From Guillardia theta CCMP2712 (Eukaryota; Cryptophyceae; Pyrenomonadales; Geminigeraceae), in contig NW_005434616.1 of NCBI RefSeq assembly GCF_000315625.1, positions 247,972 to 311,971 on the forward strand: a DNA stretch of 64,000 bases. Direction: 5' to 3'. The notes below the pieces were generated by a model. It was not told the origin of the DNA. It worked only from the letters and a program-made list of their open reading frames with translations, and did not search any database. Both the position numbers and the translations under genes were made by a program. This document shows, piece after piece, positions 30,102 through 41,757 of the stretch. Position 1 is the first letter of the stretch. Each line of letters opens with the position of its first letter.

Positions 30102-30803
30102 TCACTCTAACCCCCCTTCTCCACGCACCGTGACGAACCACTCGATCCAGTCCGGATCCAGCCCTATCTCCTTGTCCTCCTTCCTGCTTTTCTCTACCTG
30201 CTGGTGCTGGTGCTGGTGCTGGTGCTGGTGCTGGTGCTGGTGCTGGTGCTGGTGCTGGTGCTGCTGGCGCTGGTGCTGCTGGCGCTGGTGCTCTTGCTGG
30301 TGCTCTTGCTGGTGCTCTTGCTGGTGCTCTTGCTGGTGCTCTTGCTGCTGCTCTTGCTGCTCTTGCTGCTGCTCTTGCTGCTGCTCTTGCTGCTGCTGCT
30401 GCTCATTTCTTGTTCCTCTATCAACCGAGTTGACTTCCTCGCCTACTGGATGTGATATGGTGAAATCTCCTCTCATTCTTCGATCGCCTCGGCCATACGG
30501 CCATCGCGCTATCCCAAGCCGCCGGCATGCACTCTTTAGCGCCGTCAGCGACAGCCCCTGCCGCCACAAGTTAGTTTGCCATCCGAGTCCCTCTCAGGCT
30601 GAGGTGCCACACGGAAGCAGCAAATGTTTTACCAGCGACGAGGCAGCTCTTGCTTGAGGAAGGTGGAACAAGGTCTGTAGCGAGGAAGGGACCAGATGTA
30701 CCTCTCGAGTGACTCGTTGTTGTTCAGACTCCCGTTGTTCTACGGGGGCTGATGCCCGCACGCGTTTCCTCCTGGGATGGACTCGGACGATGATGGCGTT
30801 CAT
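30102..30803 (-). CDS. RWP-RK domain transcription factor 2 with glutamine/histidine-rich tail
   Basis: Exons 30803-30633 and 30557-30102 are joined over a 75-base intron, giving 208 residues. The domain reads LQTLFHLPQARAASSL, then GLSLTALKSACRRLG and IARWPYGRG. As in RWP-RK gene 1, RWP is kept but the RK pair is altered (GR), and the intron sits at exactly the same codon boundary. The second half is a long low-complexity tract of Gln broken first by Glu and then by His (30198-30406), ending in a short acidic motif LDPDWIEWFV. Such tracts often act as activation or oligomerisation segments; that is inference. The Gln/His tract is an in-frame expansion of CAG/CAC codons. Confidence 0.88.
30198..30406. 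repeat. GCTGGT/GCTCTT hexanucleotide repeat encoding the Gln/His tract
   Basis: GCTGGT copies (30198-30262) grade into CTGGCG, CTCTTGCTGGTG and CTGCTGCTC units. On the minus strand, in the RWP-RK frame, they encode alternating His-Gln, then Glu-Gln and His-Gln blocks. Confidence 0.9.
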
Positions 30804-32049
30804 GGGAGATAAGCTGAAGATCCGAGGCCTCTTGCGGCTTCAACGCGGCCTCGGGTTTCAGGACAATCTTTGTACAATCTTTGTACCTTGGTCTTTTGTG
30901 CCTCAAAATGTTTGTTCCTGCTGGGGACAAAATCTTTGTCCCTAGAGTTGCCATATGAGGCTGTAAACTCACGGCCGCGGGCCCCGGCGAGGCCGGGCGG
31001 CCCGGCCCGGCCGGGACCGGCACCGGCACCGGCCATCGGGGGCCCGGTGGCTACTGGATCATGTCCGGACGGACTGACACTGAGTACGGTCACTGACTGT
31101 GACTGTCCTGCGAACCTCATCAAACCCATATTGCGCCGGATGTACCCCTCTGTCGTTTGTACGATCCTAGCAAGCTATCGAAGGGTGGTGTAAATGAGGG
31201 GGTACGGGTACTCATTGCTACCTCGTTTTCACTGGGCCCAACCGACAAAGGAAGGGTGAGGGTGGTGTGCGTAGGGGTACTGAATTTTTTCCTCTAATTT
31301 CGGAGGGTAGTGAAACTGGGGTTGTGAAATAGGTGGTAGGGTATAAGAGAAGGGGTATATTTACGCACAATTGACCGGTATTTTAGAGGATTTGATCGTC
31401 CGAGATGTGAAATGAAGGGGGTGGGGGTAGTTGCAGAGGGCTTGAGTTGGTCCATTTCTTCCAGCAAGTTTGTTGAAGTGGTGAGCAGTAGTGCTGGAGG
31501 AGAGGAGGAGAGGAGGAGAGGAGGAGAGGAGGAGAGGAGGAGAGGAGGAGAGGAGAAGGAGCAAGATTCTTGAGGGAGAGGAGATCATGGTAGCAGAGGA
31601 AAGTTGAATGTGAGCGAATAACATTCCAAGCTGTCGCAGGATCTTGAATGGTAGAGGCAAGACCGTGAGTTTGAGAGAGCGGGTTCAGGCAGTCAAGCAC
31701 AGGGGAGAGAAAGGAAAGTCGAGGCTATAGTGTTCGGACATGGCGATATATGATAGAAAAAATATGAGATAAGATGGTTTGACGATAGGTGAAGCAACTT
31801 TGGTATTGCCTTCTGAAATTTTGTCGACCGCAAGTTTTCTTGTCTTGTTGACTTCCTTTGTAGATGTGTTTGTACACAACCAACACAATGATCTCGAAGA
31901 TACAATGTAATTGATCAAAATCAATGACGGCTTCATCATATGGACAAATGTTTTCTTTGCATGTGAAGAATCCTTATGATTACTACACATGCAACCTTGT
32001 TGTGCGTCTCATCTTGTAAAAAGCACTTGAGATTGTTAAGATTCAAGTC
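30804..32049. other. Intergenic region: GC island, G-run tract and GGAGA minisatellite
   Basis: 30950-31070 is a GC island (GGGCCCCGGCGAGGCCGGGC). 31130-31430 is a G-run tract (GGGGTACGGGTAC, TAGGGGTACTG, GGGGTGGGGGTAG). 31496-31562 is an array of GAGAGGAG units. 31700-32049 is AT-richer and includes the 5' flank of the LRR-WD40 gene. No RNA or protein gene is supported. Confidence 0.55.
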
Positions 32050-35000
32050 ATGGGGAACTCTTCGTCTTCGAACACTTCAAGGACTGCTGCTTCAAACGCA
32101 GTGGACAACAATCTGATCGCCGACGAGGATGGGAGCATGGTCCCAGCCTATGAAGGGGATTATGTGAAGGTCCGCGACCTTGAAAGTGTAACAACGATCA
32201 AGAGGTTTGATGGGCAAGCTATCATCATAGCTGAGGACAAGAGAATCTCATGCTCTCAAGCACAGCTTGTCTATGACGGGGTGACACTAGCCCGGAAGCA
32301 GCTCAGGTTGCTGCTGCAACTTTACTCCACGGTCTGCGAGGGGGAGTCGGTCGTGGCCAACGTAAGCATTGTTTCCAGCATCCAGAAATGCATTCGGAGC
32401 GCTCACAGGGCTCCTGACAGGCAGACGCTGAACTTTTCGGAGTGCAATCTCAGAGATGTGGACATAATCTTGTTTGCCCGGAGCATCCAAAACTTTCACT
32501 TTGATTCGTGCAGTGAGCTGCATATTACAAAGATTGATCTTTCCTATAACGAGATCAGTGGAGAAGGTGCTGTGGCTCTTGGTGAAATCATCAACAAGAT
32601 TGGGACCGTTGAAGAGCTCCTGCTGGACAGAAACAAGATAGGGGAAGCAATACAGAAAATGTCACCAGATGGACTGGAATCGATCAAGTTCTTGTCAGTT
32701 AGCGGAAATCGTATCAAGAAGCTTCAGGCACTGCCTCCGATGCCTGGATTGCAAACTTTGATCTTAGATTGGAATCCATTGCAGAACAATTTGTCACCGG
32801 AAATTTTTTCAGAGTGCACTTCACTAGTGAGCCTTTCGCTGTGTTCCACAGCACTGAGCAACCTCCCAAAGGCCTTTGCTGCGATTTCACACTTGACTAA
32901 TTTGAGACACTTGCACTTTCAGAGTAATCGACGTGGCTTTAGGGACAGTTCGGCGGAGATGGAGGAGAACATTTTTCCCTTTGCTGTTCGATTCCTAGAA
33001 AGATCCAACGATTACAATATTCATACGGACGACATGGTCGAAGATGGATTTTCGCAGGATTCCGATGGTGCAGATGCTTTGATAGGAAGGTTGAGAGACT
33101 TTGTTCCCTTCGAAGATCGTTTAGAGCATGAAGAGCCCATCAGAGGTCATTCCCGGAGCCCAACGGAGCGCTCGGCTGTGGAGAGCCGCGACACTGATGC
33201 GATCTCCTACACCGCAAATGCGCAGACGGACGAAAACGTCAGCTTGCCAACTGGCCAAGAGGACGATCAGGACGAGGAGCTGAACGACCTGGTGGATGCA
33301 GGCATGGCAACACTGAATGTCGTCGAAGAGCCGAGGAGAACCATCTCAGTGTCTGTGGATGCCGATGAACGAGAAACCTTCGCAAATTTCTTGCACGATG
33401 GGGTGATCCCAGATCTGTTCCATGTGAATCTCCTTTGCTCTGAGAGGCATTATAGGGAGTACATCATTGCCCAGGTGTCAGCGCTTGTTGCGTGATGTGT
33501 CTTATGCTGACTTGCATCGCGCTTGCAGATGCCTTGGTTGGAGACTTTGGACAAGCGAAGGATTTCAAACACGGAGAGGGCAGAGGCGAGGAAAGTTTTC
33601 CTCTCCAAGTTTGAGAAGTTTGCTTACAACAGGCTGCGTCCCATTAATTGCACACTTCTGATGCGGATGAGAGAGTTGGGTCTGAATAGCGCGGATAGAA
33701 GACCGCTGAGCTCATCGCTGACGACCGACAGTGAAGCCCCGGCCAGCTTATCGTCTCCTGCCGCTGCTGGTCAGGTGAAGAGATGTTCAGATCATAGCAT
33801 GTCTTCTATTAGCACGGGAGAGCTCATCTGCCATCCCTCCACCTTCGTGCGGAGCATGTGCGCTTGCCGGCAGCCGCCCGGTGCCCAGCCCTCGACAAGA
33901 ATGATCGCTCCGTCGCACCTCCGGCCTCGGCAGTTCGAGTACCATCCGACGAAACCCGAGGAGCTCGTCATAGGGACAGTCAATGGCGAGGTGATAGTCC
34001 TCAACCACTTCACTGGGTCCATCCTTGGGCAGGCGACCGCCGCGGGGCCTCCACACAGCATCCTTGGATTGTGCTGGCTTCGCCTCAACGACGGGCTTCT
34101 CATCTCCGGGAGCGATAGCGGGAACATTCAGCTGTATGACGTGAACCTGATGAAGCACAGCCGGGCCCCGACCATCTACAAGTAGAGCTGTCAGTGCGCT
34201 GAGAGGTGTCAACTGATTGTTGTTGTGCTGCAGGTATGAAAACTTCGAGCATCTCACTTCTCTTCACATCGATTGCCTCGACGACAAGTTCTTGGTCAGT
34301 GGCTACAGCAATGACGTGGCGCTGTACGACCTGAAGGTTGACCTTCTTGCTACCATGCTTTGGTTGACTGTCAGTGCTGTCAGGTCGGCAAGAAGATCCA
34401 GACGTTCAAGTCCCTTCATTCTCAACATATCAACGTGTTGAAGTTCGCGAATTTCTCACCTTCACTGTTTGCAACGTCTTCCTTCGACAAGTGAGCAAAC
34501 GCCCCCTCGTCCTCACAGTGAAAGTTGGCTGACATGACAAGCAGAGATGTCAAGATGTGGGATCTGCGAGAAGGTGCCAACAGGCCTATCTTCACGTGCA
34601 GGAGTGATCAAGGTCTGCGATTCTTGACTCCTTCAAGTGGTCTTTTGATTTGTAATTTGTGACAGGAAACGTCATGGTGTGCTTCTCCCCTGATGATCGG
34701 TACCTGTTGAGCTCTGCGGTGGACAACGAAGTTCGCCAATACATGGCGGTAGATGGGCGGCTGACCATGAAGTTCGACATTCTATGTGAGGATGGGAGGG
34801 AAAGCGACGCGAGCTGGTACATAGGTGACTTTTGACTTGCTGTGCGGTAGCTCTCGGCAGCGAGCACAACTACACAAGGAGCTACTACATGAACGGATCA
34901 GATTACATCATATCAGGATCTTGTGAGGTGTGTGGATGTATCTATGAAGTCACGGGGCAGATGCGGAGAGTGGATGAAGAGGAGCGAGAGAGTTGAGGAA

Positions 35001-35795
35001 GGAAAAGGAGAGATCCAGACGTCAGTGGGGAGAGAATGAGAGAAGGAGGGAGGGGAGGGCTCAGGAAGGAGAGGCAGGAGATGAGAAGAAACTGTTTGAC
35101 TTGTTTTCTCAATCAGGAGAGTGTTGTCCGAATCTATTGTGCTCGGACCGGTCGCTTCTTCCGAGATGTGCTTGTTCTCCGTCCCCCCTGTTTCCTGTCC
35201 TCACTCTGCCTGGCAGTTTACCATCGACAGGGGCTCAGGCCCCGCCTCCCTTTATGTCCAGTCGCTGGTGAAGAGAGGAAGGAACTTTACAAGGGTCTGA
35301 CATGCAGAACAGAGGGGCGATCCCTTCCATCCTTTCCATCTGTCTGTCCTCGTTGCCTATAACCATCCGCTTGCTCCCTCGGAGATGCTTGTAGCCCTCT
35401 CTTGTGCTTCTCCTACTCTAGCTGATGCCCTATGTGCAGGAAGTCAATCTCTTGTCTCGTCCGGATCCCATGCAAGTAGAGCCCTCCTACCTCGCTGCTT
35501 GAGGCTCCGCTGGTTGTCTTGCGATGTATGTATAGATGCCCAGCCCAGGGCTCGTATAGAAGAAATATTGTTTCCTTGATGTTTATAACACTTTGATCCC
35601 CTCCTAGAGGTGACTTTGACTTGCTCTACTACCTGGTAACTCGTTGCCCCCTTCCTACCGAACCCTCCACATTTCCTCCCGTTGCTTCAGAATAAAACCG
35701 ACGGCGCTTCGCTTCACAGCGCTCAGCTTCTGTCCTGCGATGATCAAAGTCTTCCAAGAAACAAGGTGAACCAGCTCGGGTTATTGAAAAATTAG
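32050..35795 (+). CDS. LRR-WD40 repeat protein with N-terminal myristoylation motif
   Basis: Exons are 32050-33474, 33529-34181, 34234-34336, 34384-34490, 34545-34612, 34666-34785, 34851-34927, 35117-~35204, then shorter ones to the stop at 35795. The protein begins MGNSSSSN, a good Gly-2 N-myristoylation sequence. Leucine-rich repeats occupy about residues 150-310 (ITKIDLSYNEISGEG, VEELLLDRNKIGE, LQTLILDWNPLQ). An acidic linker follows, then WD40 blades (VIGTVNGEVIVLNHFTG, LLISGSDSGNIQLYDV, KFLVSGYSNDVALYDLK, ATSSFDKDVKMWDLR, DYIISGSCEESVVRIY). The order resembles plant LRR plus WD40 proteins of unknown role; a scaffold function is inferred. The last two or three junctions (after 35180) are uncertain. 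Confidence 0.88.
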
Positions 35796-35847
35796 CCGAG
35801 CTAAACGATTTACTTTACATCGAGTTTATCGGTATTGAGACAGCTTC

Positions 35848-37472
35848 TTAACCCTCTGCTATGGGATCGAACGGGGCCATCCCGGCAACGAGCGGCAGCG
35901 TCACGTCCTCTGGCAGCACTGGCGACCAGTTTTCGATGCTTTCAGTGGACTCGGCGGACTTTAGAATCTCTCGCCCGATCTCCCCGATATTCAGATGGTT
36001 GAGGAGGGGTGAGCCCGCCTCCCAGGAGCTCGAAGTCAGCATGTTGTCGTTGTCCCTTGCCGGTCTGCATGGAGACTCTTCGTTCTTGAAAGAAGCCGTT
36101 GGGTCCAGCGAAGGCTCTGGTATCTGGCCTTGGTGTACATACGCGATGTGGGGTTGATTCGCAAATGCCTCTTGAATGCGCATCGGGTCCAACTGCATTC
36201 AAACAATCATTCACATGAACACACCAGACATAGCACGGCAAACTTACATGACCAGATTGATTGAGGAGCTTTTGCGACATACTTGGTTTATGTGCAACAG
36301 AATGCCCTTCTGACCAGGGAGCATTCATGGATTTTGTGTTCAAGTCTCTGTGATTCAAATGACCGCCGACTTGTCCTTTGGACTGAAGGCCGTTTGCGGG
36401 TATACTGACATCTGCTCCCATGCTCCCTGCTCCTCGAGTGTGCAAAGACAACTCGCGAACCCTTGAGGATGCCGAGAGATTCTCGGGGGCCGCGACCTCT
36501 GCCTCCACGTTTGCTCCCTCTGGTGGAGATTCCATGTCCGACCTCCTTGCACCTTTCTCAATACGACGCACTCTCGGTTTTGTGTCTTTTGATCCCTTTG
36601 GCCTTCCCCTCTTCCTGACCGAATCCTTGGGAAAGTCAAATCTCAGCAAAGCAATGTCAACGCAAACAGCAAGCTCCTCTTACCGGGTGCCCATCGCCGG
36701 CGCTCAAGAAGCCTTCATCAGTGTCCACACTTTGCAGCCGAGAAAATGATCCTCCCCCCGACCCTCCCCCCGAAGACAACCTCGAAGGTCCCTCTGAAGA
36801 CAAGTGTGAGCCATACCCGCTAAGCGATGGCACAAGCATACCACCCGACGACGTTCGCTGCAAGCTCTCCCCTGCTGGACGTTTCCTTCGTGGCCTCTTG
36901 TCCTTGGACCCTCTCGGCCGGCCCCTCCCTCGCTTTTCATCTCCAGCCTGGCACACGATAGCTGAGTGACGCAAACATAAACCAGCGCTCGCTTGGAGGC
37001 CGGCTGCATACCTGCAAGTACCCAGCTTCCTCTCCACCCCCCACGCCGCTCGGTTGGACACCATATACTGTATGTGACCAATGATAGTCCCTCCATGCAC
37101 TCCTTGGGTTAACTCCATCTGAGTGATTCTGCATCCCTAGATGATTGAAATGGTTTGTATTCATGGGAACACTGTGATTGTTGCTTGGCAAACCAACTGA
37201 AATAACAACAAGATCAGTGACAACCAACACAACTCACTATGGAGCACTCACTGTATGTATTCTGGGCTTCAAATGTGTGTGTATCATGGGGATAAGATTC
37301 TATCAAGTGAACGTTTGTCTTGTTTTGATTCTGAGCCTCTCGGAGCATCTGGTTATCTTGCCATGACGACCTGCTTATGTCTTTCTTCATTCCAATCACC
37401 TCCTGGAATCCTCGGATCAATGACAGAGGTTGCTGCTTGTCGACGATGTCATATGGCAGCAGATTCTCATAT
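35848..37472 (-). CDS. AT-hook DNA-binding protein (5' end unresolved)
   Basis: Supported minus exons are ~37472-37254, ~37200-37012, ~36952-36684, 36625-36248 and 36192-35848. Two AT-hook motifs lie on either side of the intron at 36626-36683: EKRGRGRPRGSKDKRPRRKR upstream and RKRGRPKGSKDTKPRVRR downstream. Each has the GRP core that enters the minor groove of AT-rich DNA. The rest is Ser/Gly/Asn-rich and probably disordered, with an acidic C-terminus (EIGREILKSAESTESIENW). A chromatin or transcription role follows from the motifs but is not specified. The two hooks are so similar (RGRPxGSKD) that they look duplicated. The first exon found begins at an AG acceptor, so coding continues upstream of 37472. 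Confidence 0.78.
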
Positions 37473-38099
37473 CTTAATAGATGGAACCAGGAAATGATAC
37501 AAATAGCGACAAAATTTGCAACGCTTTTGTCTCCAATTCGATGCAGTAACCTGTAACGACGACATTACTCGAATGCTGTTTGAGACAATATCATGATTGA
37601 TGTAAAGAACTCGGATTACTAGCTCAGAAACAGTTCAAAGCGCATTGAACTCATGCTGAAGGAAGAATCAATGTGTTACGTGATACAAGATGAGAAGGAT
37701 TAGGTTGAAATTGCGCACAGCTGCAGGATCTTGTATCTTAATATTGGGGCATGCAACAACAGAACATTCGGATGCAAGCAGCAAGGTTGAATGGGATGAG
37801 AGGATGAGTGATAGCGATAAGAGTTATGTGCAGGAGCAGGGGGCAGGATGACGGCATCGAAGTTGTAGTGATTGCAACCCGTCGGGAAGAGAAGAAGGCA
37901 GACGGGCAAGTAAGGAAGTGAAACGAGGCAGCAGGGGACCAATGGACAACAGCACATGAGATAGAGGACCTGGAAGAGTCAACGAAAGAAAATGAGGAGG
38001 AGGGGCGGGAGGGGATCGAGCATGGACGCGAGCGACAGAGCGCGACATTCGGAGAGCATGGGGAGGTGGTTTTATCAAGCCGCACTGCGGCAAGGATGA
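37473..38099. other. Region upstream of AT-hook gene, no resolved exon
   Basis: It probably holds the first exon(s) and promoter of the AT-hook gene, but no short frame is convincing. A 115-codon minus frame at 37738-38085 has no domain and a Ser/Cys-rich, low-information composition. Confidence 0.35.
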
Positions 38100-39220
38100 C
38101 GACCCCAATAGGGTGGGGTCATCATGGGTGGGAGGGGGTAGTGCTATAAGGACATGGGATTACCGGGGGTTAAGATAACAATGTTGGTCCTGGTACCCTG
38201 GATTTAACACGCAATACCTGTAGAAAACAGGGGTCGTATTCTATGCAAGTGCTCTGTACGGGGTCCAACCGGTCGAGATGCTTCAAAAGGCTGTAATGAT
38301 AAGTGGGTGGGTAGGTGGGTCTCCGGGAGAAGACGTGCGTGAGGTAGGGTTGTCGTAGAGTTGAAGGTGAATAGTAAATCAAAACAGCCGGAGGAAGGGG
38401 TGGGAAAAGTTTAGAAGAGGGGTGGGGCCATTTAAGAGATACGAGGGGTCCAGGGACTTTGCGGTAAAGTGAAGGGGTGAAGTGGTGTTCAGATTGAAAG
38501 GCGTGGTTGCATCTGTGGTGGGTAGGGAAAAATTCAGGACCCTAGGTTTGGCAAATGGTCAATATATTATCTAACATTTGAATATATACCGAGAAAAATA
38601 TTGAAAATTTAGAAACAGGGACAACATGATCGCCGCTGCAGGGAAAAAGGTTTACTAGAAGGAGGTGGGGTGAAGTCAGCGGTGCAGGGAAGAAGGTGGT
38701 GCTGGCAACCGGTGGGGTCATTCCCAGAGGAAATCAGCACTATGGGTGGGTCATTCAGGGTCCAACATGAGGGTACTGCTGGTGACCACAGGGGTGATTG
38801 GTTGTATGTTTCTTTTTTTCCCCAGTAGGGGTCTTCGAAACGTTTCGATCTGAATTCACCCCTCAGGGTGGGGGTGCCCACTTTCGCAAAGCATCTTACA
38901 ACCAGGGGTAGGGTAGTGATTGGAACATGGGGTAGCGAGGGCAAGGGAGGTACAAGATCGAGGAAAGGCAGGTGAGGGGTAGTACCCTACCTGTAATACT
39001 AAGGGAGTACGGGTATAACATGGTTGTCGGTTGACCTCTTCGTCATGTCTCGTGACCATATGTGGAAACTGAGGGGGTAGGGGTAGTGAGGCACAAATCT
39101 GCCACCGGTTGTTGAAGCACTTGTAAGAAGGGTCACTGTAGGGGAATATTTCAAAAAAGAGCCATAATTGGGTTGAGGGGGGGCGGGGCGGAGGGGGGTC
39201 CGGAAACAAAAAAAATCAGA
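38100..39220. repeat. Long intergenic tract punctuated by GGGGTA/GGTGGG runs (G-rich on +)
   Basis: This is the longest example in the window. Over ~1.1 kb it has G-runs such as GGGTGGGGTC, GGGAGGGGGTAG, GGTGGGTAGGTGGGT, AGGGGTAGGGTAG and GGGGGTAGGGGTAG, spaced by 20-60 bases. C-runs are rare on the same strand. No frame with coding character was found. Confidence 0.65.
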
Positions 39221-40198
39221 AGCAAAGGTCTGTAAACTAGGATCGCTATCTGATAATCTTAATAGCGAATAAATACATAATAAAGAAATCTAAAAGGAGT
39301 ACTTTCACAACCCAAAATGAACGTGACTCATATCAATCGTTGTATCTCAAGGTCACACGTCGCTAATCATAACCCCACCTCCTCAGGTGCCGAGCACCCT
39401 TCCCCGCTCAGACTCCCACAACTCCCTTTTTTTTTTAATTCCCTTGATCCCCACCCCCACCCCCATTCAACAAGGGTCAACTTAAGTAAAGTACCCACCC
39501 ATCGGGACAGTCCGCTGAGTCACGTCCAGCCTGGTTAGTAGCTGCAAATTCTGACCCCAGCCCCGGCATCTTGTACCACAAAGATTTACTCACAGTCCAA
39601 GTCCTTACAGTTTTGAGCGCACGAAACTCGGCCGGGGACGCCCTCGGGTTTTACCGAGCGGATCGAACCGAGCCCTCGGGCTCCGAATCAATATGATAAA
39701 CTTTTAAAAGTCAGGTCATCCTACTAGTCCCTTCCTCAGATGGCAGGCGCAGCTGACCGTCATTCCATGTCATGCAGTGGTTTTATGGTTTCACCGTGGT
39801 ACGAGTCTCTTCTTTCAGTCACCCGGTCACGTTCAAGACTTCCAGCGTGTCACGGTCCGGAGGGCCCGGAACTGTGGTGACTATGGACAGTGCTGGCCGG
39901 AGAAACTTTTTCAGTAGCTCGAGGCTCTGGCAGGTGGCTAAGATGTGATCAAGTATGTAAATTCACAATCGGAGTCAAAATACAACAAGAAGAACTGGTG
40001 CTCTTCTCTGCCGTGCTAGGCCCAGCCGAGGGGGTTGCTGACTGTGAGCTGAGACGGGGAGTTCCTGCTGAGAGAGGATGAGGCCCAGAAGAAGGGGGAT
40101 GGGTGATCCTGGGACTCGGGAGCATGATGGGAGGAAGGGAGAAGGAAAGAAGGAGGGAGCCGGGAGGCTTGGAACGAGTGAGGGAGCAGGAAGCGCAA
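39221..40198. other. Intergenic region with mixed content
   Basis: 39440-39480 has ACCCCCACCCCCACCCCC. 39630-39690 has CCCTCGGG/CCGAGC words forming a small imperfect inverted repeat (CTCGGGTTTTACCGAG). No gene is supported. Confidence 0.4.
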
Positions 40199-41721
40199 CT
40201 AACCTAGAGGATTGTTGATGTCAGAGCTGACAATCTTCGTGGTTGGAGTCACCGCAGACATCTCCTGCCACAAGAATCGTGAGGAGAGAGAGGAGCGGCG
40301 GAGGGAGCGAGCGAGCGGGAGAGGGAGGATGGACGGACGGAGGAAGAGAAGAGGCAGGCAGGCAGGCAGGCAGGGAAGGAGGGAGGGAGGGAGGGAGGGA
40401 GGGAGGGAGGGAGGGAGAGGTGAAATCGAGCTTGTGACAGAGTAGGTGAGGAGCTTGCTGAAGGAGACATGAGGGCGGTGGGACATGGGGGAAGGGGAGA
40501 GAAGCTTACAACGCCTTCCTGCGCTTCATGGCTGCCATAGTTGAGGCGTCCTTCGATGTCCACGGCCTCTTGAAGCTCAACATCGGGAGTGAAGGCGGAC
40601 GAGATCACTTCTGCATAACACGGACTTTCTCCTCCTCCTTCCCCGCCTCTTCCTCCTGTCGTGCTTGTCAGGATCGTGATCCCCATCAGAGGACTCTTGG
40701 TCACCTTGTCCTCGGGCTACTCCCACGCTATCCCATGAAGATCCGCCAGCCTCTTGTGCTTGATCTCCTTCCCTGCTCCCGCTTTCTTGCTCCTCCTTGA
40801 CCCCCCACCCCCTGCCAGCTTCCAGAGCTCCACCATTTAAGGGAGGAGACGGAGGAGACGACTTGGACCTTCCGTGCTGACCAGCCTCATAGTGCACGTC
40901 GGGGGATAGATGAGGAAGGGATGGAGGGAGATAAGGTTCGCGGTGGTGGAGGAGATGGTTGGTAAGAGAGAAATTCACCATCCTTTGAGGCTGGGATGTA
41001 TCGCCTTCAGGAAGCTGCTGGAAGATTAAGTGAGAGGAGGGGAGAATTAGATACACAGGGGAGGGTTGAAGGGAGCAGGTGAAGGAAGGTGGGGAAGAAG
41101 TACGAACAGCAGTGTCAAATGATGGAGCGGCGCGCCAAGGAGTAAGACGAGGGAAGGGGCGAGAGTAGGAGAGACAATGGACGGACACAAGTTTTGTAGG
41201 GGTAGAGGAGGGGAGAGTTGACTTACCTCGTATTGAACAGCTCCGCCCACCATTCCAGCAAGATTGTGTTCAGCTGGATTGAAATTTTGCTCTGCTCGTA
41301 GCGAAAATCGCATTCTCTCCACCTCCTCCTGCTGCCTCATCCCCAGTGACATGTCGCTATAGGGCGGCATGTACACCTGCTGTCCGTCAGAGGGAGGGAG
41401 GGAGGGAAAGGTGGAGAAGAAAAGGAGGAAGAAGCGGAGAGAGGGGAGAAGAAGGGGGAGGAGAAAAAGTAGATGAAAGGGAGAGACGGTCACAGTACCA
41501 TGCGGTGTTCCTCTGATACTCTCTTGTCCCACATGTCGTCTTCATATACCGTGGTCAGGAATCTCTCAGGAGACAGTCCGGCCTGCTAGAAGCGAGGAGA
41601 TCAAGGTGTGAGGGAAGGAGGAGGAGGAGGAGGAGGAGAAGGGAGATTGGGAAGGAGATGGGGAGACGATGGGGGAGGAGAAGGGAGGAAAGAGAAAGGG
41701 GGAAAGGGAGGAGGTAGTAGC

Positions 41722-41757
<36 letters not shown>

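Noticed and set aside
30130-30657. Trp/Cys-rich plus-strand protein
   Set aside because: Antisense reading of the RWP-RK gene 2 Gln/His codon repeat.
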